DNA from: Pseudoalteromonas sp. MMG010
Lineage (GTDB): Bacteria; Pseudomonadota; Gammaproteobacteria; Enterobacterales; Alteromonadaceae
Reading direction: 5' to 3'
Assembly: GCF_018100905.1 (NCBI RefSeq)
Contig: NZ_JAGJEG010000008.1
Span: 62,001-126,000, forward strand
Length of the DNA: 64,000 nt
In this document: positions 28,162 through 37,617 of the stretch, one piece after another
Numbering within the stretch: position 1 is the stretch's first letter
How the letters are laid out: each line of letters starts with the position of its first letter
Notes under the pieces: model-generated
The model's input: the letters and a program-made list of their open reading frames with translations, nothing else
Told to the model about the DNA's origin: nothing
The model's database searches: none
Program-made: the position numbers and the translations under genes

Positions 28162-29391
28162 ATGTTTATGACAACATTTATGAGCTTAGTTGGCATGGTA
28201 ATGCTGCTAAGCATTGCCTTTGCGGCTTCCACAAACCGCAAAGCAATTAACAAAAGAACCGTCGGCGTTGCTTTTGCGATGCAAGTGATTATTGGCGGTT
28301 TTGTGTTATTTTTTGACGCGGGTAAAAATGTGCTTGCGAGTATGTCGGCTGCCGTGTCTTCTGTTATTGGTTATGCCAATGATGGGATTAGCTTTTTGTT
28401 TGGCCCACTAGGAGAACAAGACACACTGGGATTTATTTTTGCAATACAGGTATTACCCGTTATTGTATTTTTCTCAGCGCTTGTTGCGGTGCTATATCAC
28501 CTTGGGATCATGGAATGGATTATCAAGATTTTAGGTGGTGGCTTACAAAAACTACTTAAAACGTCGCGAACTGAATCGCTTTCAGCAACGGCGAATGTAT
28601 TTGTTGGACAAACAGAAGCACCATTAATCGTTAAGCCCTTTATTGCAACGATGACTAAGTCAGAACTTTTTGCAGTAATGGTCGGTGGTTTAGCAACCGT
28701 TGCAGGCTCAGTAATGGCGGGTTATGTCATTATTGGTGTAGAGCTTAAATATTTAATTGCAGCTAGCTTTATGGCCGCACCGGGTGGTTTTTTAATGGCA
28801 AAAATGATTGTGCCAGAGACAGAAACACCCAAGGATAATTTAGCCGATTTAGAAATCGACGAAGATAAGCCTGTTAATGTAATTGATGCAGCCGCCGCAG
28901 GTGCAGCAAATGGCATGCATTTAGCACTTAATGTAGGTGCAATGTTACTCGCATTTGTCGCTTTAATTGCATTACTTAACGGATTGTTAGGTGGCGTTGG
29001 TGGTTGGTTTGATTACCCAAACCTAACGTTACAAGAAATTTTAGGTTATGTATTTGCGCCTATTGCATGGTTACTAGGTGTGCCATGGAATGAAGCAATA
29101 CTAGCCGGCAGTTTTATCGGTCAAAAGTTAGTTGTAAACGAGTTTGTAGCTTACTTAGACTTTATTAATTATCGCGATACGTTAAGCGCCCACACACAAG
29201 CGATTGTTACATTCGCATTATGTGGTTTTGCTAACTTATCATCGATAGCCATTTTACTAGGTGGGTTAGGCGGTATGGCGCCTAGTCGGCGAAAGGACAT
29301 CGCGCGCTTAGGGCTCAGAGCAGTGTTAGCAGGATCTATGGCTAACCTTATGAGTGCAGCAATTGCTGGGTTTTTCCTCTCGCTAGCTTAG
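28162..29391 (+). CDS. nupC: Concentrative nucleoside transporter, NupC family
   Basis: A 409-aa inner-membrane cation-coupled nucleoside symporter (CNT family). Multiple transmembrane helices begin at residue 5. Characteristic segments are [30 protein letters not shown] (substrate-binding GQTEAP), the GSVMAGY region, and the C-terminal [28 protein letters not shown] precedes the ATG. It is cotranscribed with udk, and its 3' end is followed by a terminator. Confidence 0.96.
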   Translation: MFMTTFMSLVGMVMLLSIAFAASTNRKAINKRTVGVAFAMQVIIGGFVLFFDAGKNVLASMSAAVSSVIGYANDGISFLFGPLGEQDTLGFIFAIQVLPVIVFFSALVAVLYHLGIMEWIIKILGGGLQKLLKTSRTESLSATANVFVGQTEAPLIVKPFIATMTKSELFAVMVGGLATVAGSVMAGYVIIGVELKYLIAASFMAAPGGFLMAKMIVPETETPKDNLADLEIDEDKPVNVIDAAAAGAANGMHLALNVGAMLLAFVALIALLNGLLGGVGGWFDYPNLTLQEILGYVFAPIAWLLGVPWNEAILAGSFIGQKLVVNEFVAYLDFINYRDTLSAHTQAIVTFALCGFANLSSIAILLGGLGGMAPSRRKDIARLGLRAVLAGSMANLMSAAIAGFFLSLA

Positions 29392-29481
29392 AAACTTTGA
29401 GAAGAACATAACCGGTGTTGCAAAACAATAGGATAGCGCTTTAAGGGGTTAAAGCACTATCTGACTTGAACGATACTTCCG

Positions 29482-29501
29482 AAGGGCCGCAAGGCCCTTT
29501 T
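29482..29501 (+). terminator. Terminator of the udk-nupC operon
   Basis: AAGGGCC and GGCCCTT flank a GCAA tetraloop, followed by TT. The compact GNRA-type loop and the position about 90 bases after nupC fit a terminator. Confidence 0.82.
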
Positions 29502-29578
29502 ATCGTTTTAGTACTTTAGCTTTTTTATTTATGTCTATTTATTCTCTTTACTGCTAATCAAACACCGTCTAAATCAGT

Positions 29579-30160
29579 TTAATTTTTTATAACTTGAGAA
29601 ACACGCTGCTTTATACTTGGCAAAACATCATGTTCAAACCACGGATTTTTCGATAACCAAATATTATTTCTTGGGCTTGGGTGTGGTAACACACAGTATT
29701 TTGGCCAATGATCACGCCACGATTTTACTAACTCAGTAAGCGGCTTATTTTTAAGTTGCGGTAAATGGTATGCTTGGGCGTGCTTACCCAATATTATAGT
29801 TAGCTTTAATTTGGTTAGTTGGGCTAATAACGGAGCGCGCCATGCCTGTGCACATTCTTTTCTGGGCGGTAAATCGCCACGACTCCCTCTGCCCGGATAA
29901 CAAAATCCAATAGGTAAAATAGCCACCTTACTCGCGTCATAAAATTCACTGTCGGATAATCCTAACCACGCCTTTAGCCTTTCCCCACTGGCATCGGTAA
30001 ACGGTTTATTACTGTGATGTGCTTTTAATCCTGGCGCTTGGCCTGCAATTAATATTTTTGCATTGGCGTTAAATTGAATAATTGGACGCACTTCTAAGGG
30101 CAATGCCGATTTACAGATCACGCATTGACTAACTCGAGTCATTAAATTGTTACAGTTCAC
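29579..30160 (-). CDS. Uracil-DNA glycosylase superfamily protein
   Basis: A 193-aa protein of the UDG fold, a possible DNA base-excision glycosylase. Motif 1 appears as IAGQAPG (residues 38-44) and motif 2 as HPSPRNN near 158. An N-terminal CVIC pair (13-16) could be half of a metal site, but the four-Cys set of iron-sulfur UDGs is not evident. The catalytic Asp/Asn after GQAPG is not clearly present, so activity is uncertain. The GTG start at 30160 has an AGGTG ribosome site 7 nt upstream; an ATG six codons later is the alternative. Confidence 0.82.
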   Translation of the reverse strand: MNCNNLMTRVSQCVICKSALPLEVRPIIQFNANAKILIAGQAPGLKAHHSNKPFTDASGERLKAWLGLSDSEFYDASKVAILPIGFCYPGRGSRGDLPPRKECAQAWRAPLLAQLTKLKLTIILGKHAQAYHLPQLKNKPLTELVKSWRDHWPKYCVLPHPSPRNNIWLSKNPWFEHDVLPSIKQRVSQVIKN

Positions 30161-30308
30161 TTAAAAACACCTATATTGGCTTAAAAAACAGACTAAACAG
30201 CCAAGTTTTGTATTTTAGTAGGTAAAAAATCGGTTTATTTTGCTGTTATACCCTCAATGTTAGTAAAATAATGATCTCAACAACAATTAAATATAACCAT
30301 ATGAAATA

Positions 30309-30671
30309 TCATTGATTTTCAGACCATACTGCAAATTCATTACCACTAGGCTCTAAAAAATGAAAACGACAACCGCCTGGAAATTCAAAAATAGGCTCAA
30401 TAATCTCACCATTGTAAGCAATCACTTTGTCCATCGTCTCTACAATATTATTCGAGTAAAACACCAGTAATGCACCACCACGTTCAAAAGTAGACTTTAA
30501 CGGTGCATAATAAAACCCACCATTAAGCCCTTGGCCCTCAAAAGCAATGTATTGGTCACCATAATCGCTAAAGTGCCAATTGAATACCTGTGAAAAAAAT
30601 TGTTTTGTTGCAGGTAAGTTCTCAGCAGCAAACTCAACATAATTTAACTTTTCATGTTCGTGCATTATCAT
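30309..30671 (-). CDS. VOC-family (glyoxalase/dioxygenase-like) protein
   Basis: A 120-aa single-domain vicinal-oxygen-chelate protein. It begins KLNYVEFAAENLPATKQFFSQVFNW, the classic beta-alpha-beta start, and ends CRFHFLEPSGNEFAVWSE with the conserved Glu-Pro-x-Gly-Asn-Glu motif. Function cannot be told; many such short proteins are called glyoxalase-like without a known substrate. GGAG lies 4 nt before the ATG at 30671, and an ATG two codons in is also possible. Monocistronic. Confidence 0.85.
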   Translation of the reverse strand: MIMHEHEKLNYVEFAAENLPATKQFFSQVFNWHFSDYGDQYIAFEGQGLNGGFYYAPLKSTFERGGALLVFYSNNIVETMDKVIAYNGEIIEPIFEFPGGCRFHFLEPSGNEFAVWSENQ

Positions 30672-30782
30672 TTAACTCCACATTAGAGGTTTAAACACTG
30701 TAGTGTGTTGCGCTATAGAGAGCAACCACAATAAATAATTTATAGATCACTGTTTTACTAAGTTAAAACAACCACTTTTAAA

Positions 30783-30820
30783 TGAGAATAACTATCTTTT
30801 GTATTTATACGCGATATAAT
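30783..30820 (+). promoter_or_regulatory. Fur box and -10 element ahead of the iron-uptake trio
   Basis: TGAGAAT-A-ACTATCT (30783-30797) matches the Fur 7-1-7 consensus TGATAAT-N-ATTATCA at 11 of 14 positions. A consensus -10 hexamer TATAAT lies at 30815-30820, so the box overlaps the -35 region, the usual place for Fur repression. The start codon of the first gene is at 30863. The content of the operon (PepSY and DUF3325 proteins) supports iron control. Confidence 0.68.
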
Positions 30821-30862
30821 AGCTCCCCTGTTTAAACCTCATAGATAAATGATTCGCTCTGC

Positions 30863-31192
30863 ATGCCAATACCCTTAGACAAAGTACACACGTTACCTGC
30901 CTTTTTAAAAAAAATAACCAATAACTACCGAGTATTAGTGTTTCTACGGTTTTTTACTGCCACTGTGGGGGGCTATGTTTTCACCTCAAGTGCAATCGCT
31001 TTGTTAAGCTTTATATTAGCTTTAAGTAAACAAGATGCCGTGTATTTATCAGTCTCAATTAGTTTAGTTATTTATACCTTGGTATTTCTATATACATTTG
31101 CTGTTAAATCATTCACGACGGTTTGGATCAGTATTTTACTAAGTATTAGTGTATTTATTGGCGTACTTGCACTACTTAAAGGTGAATTATGA
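30863..31192 (+). CDS. DUF3649-type small membrane protein of iron-uptake operons
   Basis: A 109-aa inner-membrane protein with three hydrophobic helices (about residues 26-50, 58-78 and 82-104). Its size, position ahead of a PepSY protein and following DUF3325 gene match the DUF3649 families found in siderophore/iron-uptake operons of proteobacteria. The role is unknown, possibly assisting ferric reduction at the inner membrane. The stop codon overlaps the next start (ATGA). First gene of a Fur-boxed operon. Confidence 0.75.
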   Translation: MPIPLDKVHTLPAFLKKITNNYRVLVFLRFFTATVGGYVFTSSAIALLSFILALSKQDAVYLSVSISLVIYTLVFLYTFAVKSFTTVWISILLSISVFIGVLALLKGEL

Positions 31193-32778
31193 AAGATAAA
31201 TTTTTAAAAACCATGACCTGGGTTCACCTTTGGGTTGGTTTATTGGCCTGCTGGATTGTTTATATTGTATTTTACACCGGCACAGTGAGCTTTTTCAGAG
31301 ATGAAATAAATCTTTGGAATCAACCTGCTATACATAATATACAGGCACAAGAGCAGCGTATAGCAGCACAAAAAGATCAGCTTATAAATACAATTAGCTA
31401 CTTATCTCAACATGCCGAAAACGCCCCCAACTGGCGTATTACATTACCCGAACCACGTATTCCATATTTAGAGTTTGGTTATGCTAAAGCAAAAGAGCCT
31501 GGGCAGCGCAGAAGCCAATATATAAACACGCAATTAGACCCTAACACCATGCAGCCATTGGCACCTTTTCGCGAAACTAAAGGGGGTGCATTTTTTTACC
31601 AAGTGCATTATCAACTTTATTTTCTCAAAGCAATTCCGGGGCGTTGGGTCGTATGTATTGCCAGCTTTTTTATGCTGATCGCCATCGTAACCGGTATCAT
31701 TATTCATAAACGTATTTTTAAAGATATGTTTAATTTTAAGAAAAATAAAGGGAGCAGAGCTTGGTTTGATGCTCATACGTTAAGCTCCGTTCTTGCCTTA
31801 CCATTTCATTTAATGATTACCTACACCGGTATTATGACTCTTATTTTTATGCTGTTTCCTTATCCAGCTCAAAGCACGTATGACAATGGGGTCAGAGACT
31901 TTTATAACGACACCACCCCGAAAAACACACTCACCAATAATGCAAAAGGAACAGCACCATTAGTCGACATAACGCATATTTTAGATCAGGTTTATACTAA
32001 GTGGCCAAACGCCGACATTCGCCAAGTACTGATCAGTAAACCCGCTATGGCAGCCTCTACTGTCACCGTGTTAGTCAGCTCTGATAAAGCATTACGTGAC
32101 CAAATTCCACGTATTATTTTTAGTGGCGCCAGTGGAGAGTTGATTGCTAAATCGCAAGATGAGCTTAGTAATAGCAAAGCACTTTATGAAGCACTCAACT
32201 CTATGCATACCGGGCGATTTGCAGATCCACTACTGCGTTGGCTCTTTGTACTGGGCGGTGTCGCGGGCTGTATAATGATAGCGTCTAGCTGTATGTTATG
32301 GGCAAAACGGATCCGAGAAAAAAACAAAAACACCCCACCTTCTTTTGGCTTAAAATTAGTAGAAGGACTCAATTTAACAACGATTATGGGCCTTCCCTTT
32401 GCCACCTGTGGGTTCTTTATCGCAAATCGATTACTCGACCCAATGCTGGCAGGACGAGCCGATAAAGAAATTGATGCATTTTTTGCAGCTTGGTTGGTTA
32501 TTGCCATATTGGCTTTGCTGAAACGCGATACAACACAATGGCGCATTACCGCCTATCTTAATGCCATTGCATGCCTAGCTGTGCCTATCGTTAATGCCTT
32601 TACCACCGAAGGAAACATAATTAGTTATGCGCTAAATAAGCAATGGGCGTTGTTTATTTTCGATGCCTTATTTTTGCTCTCTAGCCTTATATTTATTATA
32701 CAAAGCAAAAAATTACGTACGGTAAAAAGCCCCGCAAATACAGCTAAAAATAAACGTCATGAGGTGAGTAATGATTGA
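31189..32778 (+). CDS. PepSY-associated transmembrane protein (putative ferric-siderophore reductase)
   Basis: A 529-aa inner-membrane protein. TM1 lies near residues 14-34 (WVHLWVGLLACWIVYIVFYTGTVSFF). A periplasmic PepSY-like region follows, TM2 is near 155-172, TM3 near 200-225 (HLMITYTGIMTLIFMLF), a second periplasmic domain comes next, and a cluster of C-terminal helices begins at about 345. Histidines near membrane edges (HLW, DAHTLSSVLALPFHLM) fit heme or metal coordination. Proteins of this kind are often placed with iron reduction. It sits between the DUF3649 and DUF3325 genes with overlaps, so translation is coupled. Confidence 0.85.
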   Translation: MKDKFLKTMTWVHLWVGLLACWIVYIVFYTGTVSFFRDEINLWNQPAIHNIQAQEQRIAAQKDQLINTISYLSQHAENAPNWRITLPEPRIPYLEFGYAKAKEPGQRRSQYINTQLDPNTMQPLAPFRETKGGAFFYQVHYQLYFLKAIPGRWVVCIASFFMLIAIVTGIIIHKRIFKDMFNFKKNKGSRAWFDAHTLSSVLALPFHLMITYTGIMTLIFMLFPYPAQSTYDNGVRDFYNDTTPKNTLTNNAKGTAPLVDITHILDQVYTKWPNADIRQVLISKPAMAASTVTVLVSSDKALRDQIPRIIFSGASGELIAKSQDELSNSKALYEALNSMHTGRFADPLLRWLFVLGGVAGCIMIASSCMLWAKRIREKNKNTPPSFGLKLVEGLNLTTIMGLPFATCGFFIANRLLDPMLAGRADKEIDAFFAAWLVIAILALLKRDTTQWRITAYLNAIACLAVPIVNAFTTEGNIISYALNKQWALFIFDALFLLSSLIFIIQSKKLRTVKSPANTAKNKRHEVSND

Positions 32779-33106
32779 TTTATTCGCCTTTTTACTTAGC
32801 TTACTTGCCTTTAATTGCTTTGCTTTAGCAAAGAATAACCACTTTAAAGATGTGTTTAATACCCGCCCAAGTGCACAGCAAAGAAAATTATTACTTGCTG
32901 TTGCGTGGATCAATATTTTACTAAGTTTGGCTCTTTGTGTATCGACTCAAGGCAGCTATGGCACTTTACTATTTTTTGGTTACACTAACTTAAGTGCTTT
33001 AATTATAATGATTTTTTGTAGTTTTTTAGTAAAGTATATAAAACTATTAAGCACCCTAACCCTAATTGCTATGATTATAAGCGCTATCGTTTTAGCTATA
33101 AATTAG
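32771..33106 (+). CDS. DUF3325-type small membrane protein
   Basis: A 111-aa inner-membrane protein with four hydrophobic helices (about residues 3-20, 38-55, 60-80 and 88-108). The RPSAQQRKLLLAVAWINILLSLALCV segment resembles DUF3325 members, which accompany PepSY and DUF3649 genes in iron operons. GAGGTGA precedes the ATG, and the start overlaps the PepSY gene by eight bases. Last gene of the operon. Function unknown. Confidence 0.78.
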   Translation: MIDLFAFLLSLLAFNCFALAKNNHFKDVFNTRPSAQQRKLLLAVAWINILLSLALCVSTQGSYGTLLFFGYTNLSALIIMIFCSFLVKYIKLLSTLTLIAMIISAIVLAIN

Positions 33107-33147
33107 CTTTAGTAGGTAAAATAATGATCTGAAAGAAAGTGCAGCAT

Positions 33148-33174
33148 AAAAAACGGCAAGCTAATAGCTTGCCG
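33148..33174 (-). terminator. Hairpin with T-run on the minus strand beyond arfA
   Basis: CGGCAAGCT and AGCTTGCCG form a perfect 9-bp stem. A-runs flank both sides on the plus strand, so the minus-strand product ends in a U-tract. It would stop any transcript reading through arfA; on the plus strand it is only a 3' hairpin after the iron operon. Confidence 0.65.
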
Positions 33175-33282
33175 AAAAAAGGGATTCATATGTCAATACT
33201 TGTATATCTCTAAGCAAGTCCCTTTAATATACCCTTACTTTGTGTCTATTTTATTACAACCGTCATTCATTTTAAGAGTAAA

Positions 33283-33327
33283 AGCCCTATTTGATCCCAG
33301 CTATTTAAGCCGCGATTAAATAGGGCT
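33283..33327 (-). terminator. Terminator-like hairpin embedded in the arfA stop region
   Basis: On the minus strand AGCCCTATTTAATC (inside the last arfA codons) pairs with GATCAAATAGGGCT beyond the gene: ten base pairs, one A-C mismatch, three more pairs. A TTTT follows. The arfA stop codon (33305-33307) lies in the 17-nt loop. RNase III cleavage of the stem, or early termination at it, would yield an arfA mRNA without a stop codon, the known control of ArfA in other proteobacteria. Confidence 0.82.
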
Positions 33328-33505
33328 CTTGCCCTGTATGCTTATTGTTACGTTTATACGACCCTTTTCCTTTTTTAGCCGTAACTACTTGCGATTTAAA
33401 CACTTTAGAAGTCACTAATGCTGCTAATGCATTATGCTTAACAGTTCCTCTACCTGTGTCAATCGCACTGTTTTTTGTTTTATTGTGTTTAGCTTTTTTA
33501 GCCAT
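33305..33505 (-). CDS. arfA: Alternative ribosome-rescue factor A
   Basis: A 66-aa basic protein that recruits release factor 2 to ribosomes stalled on non-stop mRNA, backing up tmRNA. The family signature is visible: TGRGTVKHNALAALVTSKVF (residues 17-36), then the basic KGKGSYKRNNKH (45-56), which in E. coli ArfA enters the mRNA channel. AGGAA precedes the ATG. The last codons form one arm of a stem-loop whose loop holds the stop codon, so the message is probably made non-stop and the protein made stable only when tmRNA fails. That control is inferred from the family. Confidence 0.9.
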   Translation of the reverse strand: MAKKAKHNKTKNSAIDTGRGTVKHNALAALVTSKVFKSQVVTAKKGKGSYKRNNKHTGQEPYLIAA

Positions 33506-33726
33506 ATTGGTTCCTATTTAAATTAACGAAACACTATTATTACCCATCATGTAATTAATAAATTTAACTTATATTTTATTGAGTTGCCCAACAGCAACAA
33601 TGTAAATAAAGTTAACGTTAGCTTTTTTAGTTAAAACGTGTCGAATATTTATACATGCTGCAAGCATGAGCGCGCCGATTGTAGACTTATTTTACAGCGA
33701 TGCAATCTATTTTATTGTTACCCATA

Positions 33727-33755
33727 AATAAGCGCAGTAAATTACTGCGCTTATT
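33727..33755 (-). terminator. Palindromic hairpin after the complete TonB receptor gene
   Basis: AATAAGCGCAGTAA and TTACTGCGCTTATT are perfect inverted copies one base apart, so the stem will open at the tip to a small loop. It lies 16 bases beyond the receptor stop (minus strand); the T-tract is short (TTATTT). Confidence 0.75.
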
Positions 33756-33770
33756 AAAAGTTAAAGCTTA

Positions 33771-36311
33771 TTAAAAACTAAAACTTAGTTTTGCATAATA
33801 TGTTCGACCATCAAACCCATAAGGCAGTGCACGTACAGGATACTTGAATGCCCCATTAGTAATAAAGTTAAGTACTTCATCATCACCTAACTCATCCGGT
33901 GTTTCGTCAAAAATATTATCGGCCCCCAAGGCAACAGTAAACATATCGTTAATGTCATAACTAACATTTAAATCAACAAGTACCGCAGACTCCACTGTGC
34001 TGGTTGGTTTAAATGAGCCGGTCGGTGATAGCTCACCAGGCAGTGAAATATGGTCATTACCAAAGTATTTTACGTCTGTTTCACCAAAGTAGTTAAAGCG
34101 TAATGTTGTTATGTAGTCTTCACGAGCATAATCAAATGTTAATGTAGCGCGCTCTCCTGGTTGCCCATCGGTAAAAAAGCTACGCTGTAAATCATCAAAG
34201 GCTACGCTTAGTGGTATTCCGTCTTCGGCGTTTACTTTATCAATTTTGGTTTCATTTAAATTACCCGCAAAGGTTAAACCAAAGTTGCCGCCTTCTAACT
34301 CAGTACGGTACGAGGCAATAATATCAACGCCTTGTGTGGTCGAATCAACCGAGTTCGAAAAGTAATTTGCTTGTACTGCGCCCGTAGCTGCAAGCGCTGC
34401 AACGGCTTCATCACTAAAATCAACATCGTCAGATGATAATAAACTACCTAACGTGATACGATCTTTAATTTCTACTTTATAAAAATCGACCGTTAACGAT
34501 AATTCACTCGTCACATCATAAACAAAACCTGCACTGTAATTAGTTGAAGTTTCAAGCTCTAAACTATCAACCCCTAATGCTGATGGGAAATCAGAGCCAG
34601 TGGTTGCAGTAAACGATTGCGTTAAAGACCCATCAGACGCTAAATTTGTTGTATAAGCGGTGTAACCGCTTTGCTGTAAAGAAGGCGCTCTAAAGCCAGT
34701 TGATACCGCTGCGCGTACAGCAAAATCATCACTTAGTTCATAACGAGTAGCTAATTTAGCAATTAAGTCATCACCTGCATCCGAAAAATCTTCATAACGA
34801 AGTGCAGCACTTACATTCCATTCGTCGCTAAGCATGGTTTCTACATCAAGATAAAAGGCATAGCTGTCCCTATCGCTGCTATTAGATGCTTCAGGGCGTA
34901 ATCCGTTATAAGCTTGAAAACCACATTGTGCAAATTGATCTGGATCGTTCACTGAAGGATACGAAGTATCCATATTAGCTAAACCACAAGCGTACGAAGC
35001 TTCATCGCCAGGAACTATTTGATAATTTTCTTTACGGTACTCAGCGCCAACAGTAATGTACAAAGGCTCATCTCTACCAATATCTACAATCCCGCTTAGA
35101 TCGGCATTAATAGTGGTTTGATCGAATCTAAACCCACCCGAATAACCACCTGTAGGTCCGGCATTCGCCGCTATATCAGCATCACTGGCATCTGGATTAT
35201 TAAATACATATTCAGCAGCATAAGAGGCATTTATTGTATTGCGTGATGTAAAGTCGTACTCGTTTTCGCCATAGACCGCTGAAATATCAAAATTCCAATC
35301 TGGGTTTATCTCGCCTTTAACACCTACAGCAAATGAAATATCTTGCGCTTCATTATAAATACGCGGTAAAAAGCCATCACTGTATACTTGGGTGACATTT
35401 TTAGACGCTTCATTAAAGTTGCGATAAAACCCATTCCCAAGTGCCGTACGCTTTGAGTAACCACCAAACGAATACAGCTCGTTATCGCCCATCGGCAATG
35501 CCATATTATAAAATAATGACGTAAATTCACTGGCCGAATTACCTTGGCTCCAACGTACATCCTCTGAAAGCGTACCTGGTTCTACAGTTAACGATCCGCC
35601 TGTGTCTTGCTCAGCACGATTGGTGCCATCAGCATCACGATATTCAAGCGAAAAGTTAATAAAGCCACCCTCATTGCCTAAATCAAAACCCCGATTTAAA
35701 CCGACTGATACGGTATCGCCATCACCTTCGCTAGTACTTCCATACTGAACATATCCTGTTGTTATACCAGTAGAATCATTAAGTGATAAATTGATAACTC
35801 CGGCAATAGCATCCGATCCATATTGCGCAGCTGCACCATCACGCAGTACTTCGACTCCTTTTAAGGCGGTGAGCGGAATAGCATTCATATCGGTCCCGGC
35901 AGCGCCAGCGCCTACCGTTCCGTTAAGGCCAAAAATTGATTGATTATGACGACGTTTACCATTTACCAGCACCAAGGTTTGATCTGGCTGTAAACCGCGT
36001 AATGTGGCAGGTCTAAATAAATCTGAACCATCAGAGACTTGTGTTCTTGAAAAGTTAAATGAAGGTGCTGTTGCTTGTAAGCTTTGACCTAGCTCAGTAA
36101 ACCCTCCTTTAGTTAAATCGTCTGCGTCAATTAAATCAATAGGAGAAGAAGACTCTGTAGCAGTACGATTAGATACGCGTGAACCAAGTACCGATATTTT
36201 TTCAATATTACTGTGTGCTTGATTTGTTACTTCTTGTGCATTAACTATGCTCGCAGTAGCACCACCCATTGCGATAGCAATGGCGAGTGTATTGAAACGA
36301 AATATTGCCAT
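33771..36311 (-). CDS. TonB-dependent outer-membrane receptor
   Basis: A complete 846-aa receptor. The signal peptide ends at VNA (residues 21-24, IVNA-QEV). A TonB-box-like IEKISVLGSR is near 36-45. The plug domain follows, with GGFTELGQSLQATAPSF, FRPATLRGLQPDQTLVLVNGKRRH, IPLTALKGVEVLRDGAAAQYGSDAIAGVINL, all standard plug motifs. The barrel ends in SFSF with a terminal Phe. Substrate unknown: the iron trio is nearby but on the opposite strand with arfA between, and I see no Fur box before this gene. Its own terminator suggests it is monocistronic. Confidence 0.95.
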   Translation of the reverse strand: MAIFRFNTLAIAIAMGGATASIVNAQEVTNQAHSNIEKISVLGSRVSNRTATESSSPIDLIDADDLTKGGFTELGQSLQATAPSFNFSRTQVSDGSDLFRPATLRGLQPDQTLVLVNGKRRHNQSIFGLNGTVGAGAAGTDMNAIPLTALKGVEVLRDGAAAQYGSDAIAGVINLSLNDSTGITTGYVQYGSTSEGDGDTVSVGLNRGFDLGNEGGFINFSLEYRDADGTNRAEQDTGGSLTVEPGTLSEDVRWSQGNSASEFTSLFYNMALPMGDNELYSFGGYSKRTALGNGFYRNFNEASKNVTQVYSDGFLPRIYNEAQDISFAVGVKGEINPDWNFDISAVYGENEYDFTSRNTINASYAAEYVFNNPDASDADIAANAGPTGGYSGGFRFDQTTINADLSGIVDIGRDEPLYITVGAEYRKENYQIVPGDEASYACGLANMDTSYPSVNDPDQFAQCGFQAYNGLRPEASNSSDRDSYAFYLDVETMLSDEWNVSAALRYEDFSDAGDDLIAKLATRYELSDDFAVRAAVSTGFRAPSLQQSGYTAYTTNLASDGSLTQSFTATTGSDFPSALGVDSLELETSTNYSAGFVYDVTSELSLTVDFYKVEIKDRITLGSLLSSDDVDFSDEAVAALAATGAVQANYFSNSVDSTTQGVDIIASYRTELEGGNFGLTFAGNLNETKIDKVNAEDGIPLSVAFDDLQRSFFTDGQPGERATLTFDYAREDYITTLRFNYFGETDVKYFGNDHISLPGELSPTGSFKPTSTVESAVLVDLNVSYDINDMFTVALGADNIFDETPDELGDDEVLNFITNGAFKYPVRALPYGFDGRTYYAKLSFSF

Positions 36312-36532
36312 GTTGTAGACCCTGTTAGTGTGTTTTTTAGTATTAAAGCAAAGCTATAGCTCGCTAATTACAGGTATCCTAACAATAACGCGGTTTAAAA
36401 AGAAATGTTAAAAAGCAATATTATGCAAAAAACAAACAACATGAGAAATTTACAACTTACACTGATTAATTAACAACCTGAAAAAGGTTTATTATTTCAA
36501 TTAAGATTAAATTTTAAGCATTTTTAGCCTGC

Positions 36533-37495
36533 TCATATATCCACATCTTGTGTAATAGGTAAAAAGCAACAAATACAGGTTCCTTTATTTAACTGCGTTT
36601 TAATCTCTATTGTCCCACCATGATCGTTTACCATGGCATAAACTAACGTCATCCCCATCCCCGTGCCTTCGCCAACTTCTTTAGTCGTATAAAATGGGTC
36701 AAATATTTTAGCCTGTGTTTGCTTGCTCATACCACAGCCATTATCAGTCAGTTCAATAACAATATGTGTTGAATTAGCATAGATGCATAAATCTATTAAC
36801 CATTCTTGATTAGCATTTAAAGAACATGCTTGGTATGCGTTTATTATCAAATTTACAAAAATTTGATTAATAGATTCTAAATGGCAATAAATGCTGGGCA
36901 CATCACTAAAGTGTGTACTTACCTTGCAACGTTTTATTTTATTATTCAGAAGTTTTAGTGCGTCATTTGCAGCTTGAGTTATATCCACTAACTGCTTGTC
37001 TTTTGAGCCTGGATGCGCAAAATTAAGTAGACTGGCCACAATATTTTTTATTCGTTTTAACCCCTCTGCAATCTCATTTAGTTGCTCGGGTAAATCTTCA
37101 CTCATCGTGTGCAAGTTATGCTGTTTATCAATCGTTGCTAAAATGGTTTTTAACTCATTTTCAGCCATATCTTGGTGTAAAAAATCATTAACCGCATTTA
37201 ACAACGCAACTCGAGAAACCCCCGTATGTTGTATTACTTCAATATTACTCATTACATACGATAAAGGGTTATTAATTTCATGGGCCACCCCTGCACACAA
37301 CGTACCTAAGGTTGCCATTTTTTCACTTTGCACTAGCCATTGTTGATGTTGCTCTAAAGCCACAACTTTTTTTTGTAATTCATCATTAATTGCAATCAGT
37401 ACCTGCGTTTTATCTTCGACTAATTGCTGCGCCGCAATTCGCTTATCGCGCTCTTGCAAATATAATGTTTTATAATCGGGTATATTGGTGGCCAT
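36533..37495 (-). CDS. Soluble sensor histidine kinase
   Basis: A cytosolic kinase of about 320 aa from the ATG at 37495 (MATNIPDYKTLYLQERDKR). The N-terminal 60 residues are a coiled coil, with no membrane helix and no PAS domain evident. The H-box is GVAHEINNPLSYV (phospho-His near residue 75). The N-box is NLIINAYQAC, and G boxes are DNGCGM and GEGTGMGMTLVYAMV. A longer frame to a TTG at 37588 exists but has no ribosome site. The response regulator diverges from it across about 120 bp, and the two are likely partners. The input signal is probably delivered by a protein binding the coiled coil. Confidence 0.88.
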   Translation of the reverse strand: MATNIPDYKTLYLQERDKRIAAQQLVEDKTQVLIAINDELQKKVVALEQHQQWLVQSEKMATLGTLCAGVAHEINNPLSYVMSNIEVIQHTGVSRVALLNAVNDFLHQDMAENELKTILATIDKQHNLHTMSEDLPEQLNEIAEGLKRIKNIVASLLNFAHPGSKDKQLVDITQAANDALKLLNNKIKRCKVSTHFSDVPSIYCHLESINQIFVNLIINAYQACSLNANQEWLIDLCIYANSTHIVIELTDNGCGMSKQTQAKIFDPFYTTKEVGEGTGMGMTLVYAMVNDHGGTIEIKTQLNKGTCICCFLPITQDVDI

Positions 37496-37617
37496 CGCAT
37501 CATTTACATACTGTTTTTTTATAGTATTTAGCTGCTTTATATGATTTTTGCAACCTAGTGGATTTTTTAAGCTATTATTATAAAACAAAAATATAACTGA
37601 TATTTAGGTTGCTACTA

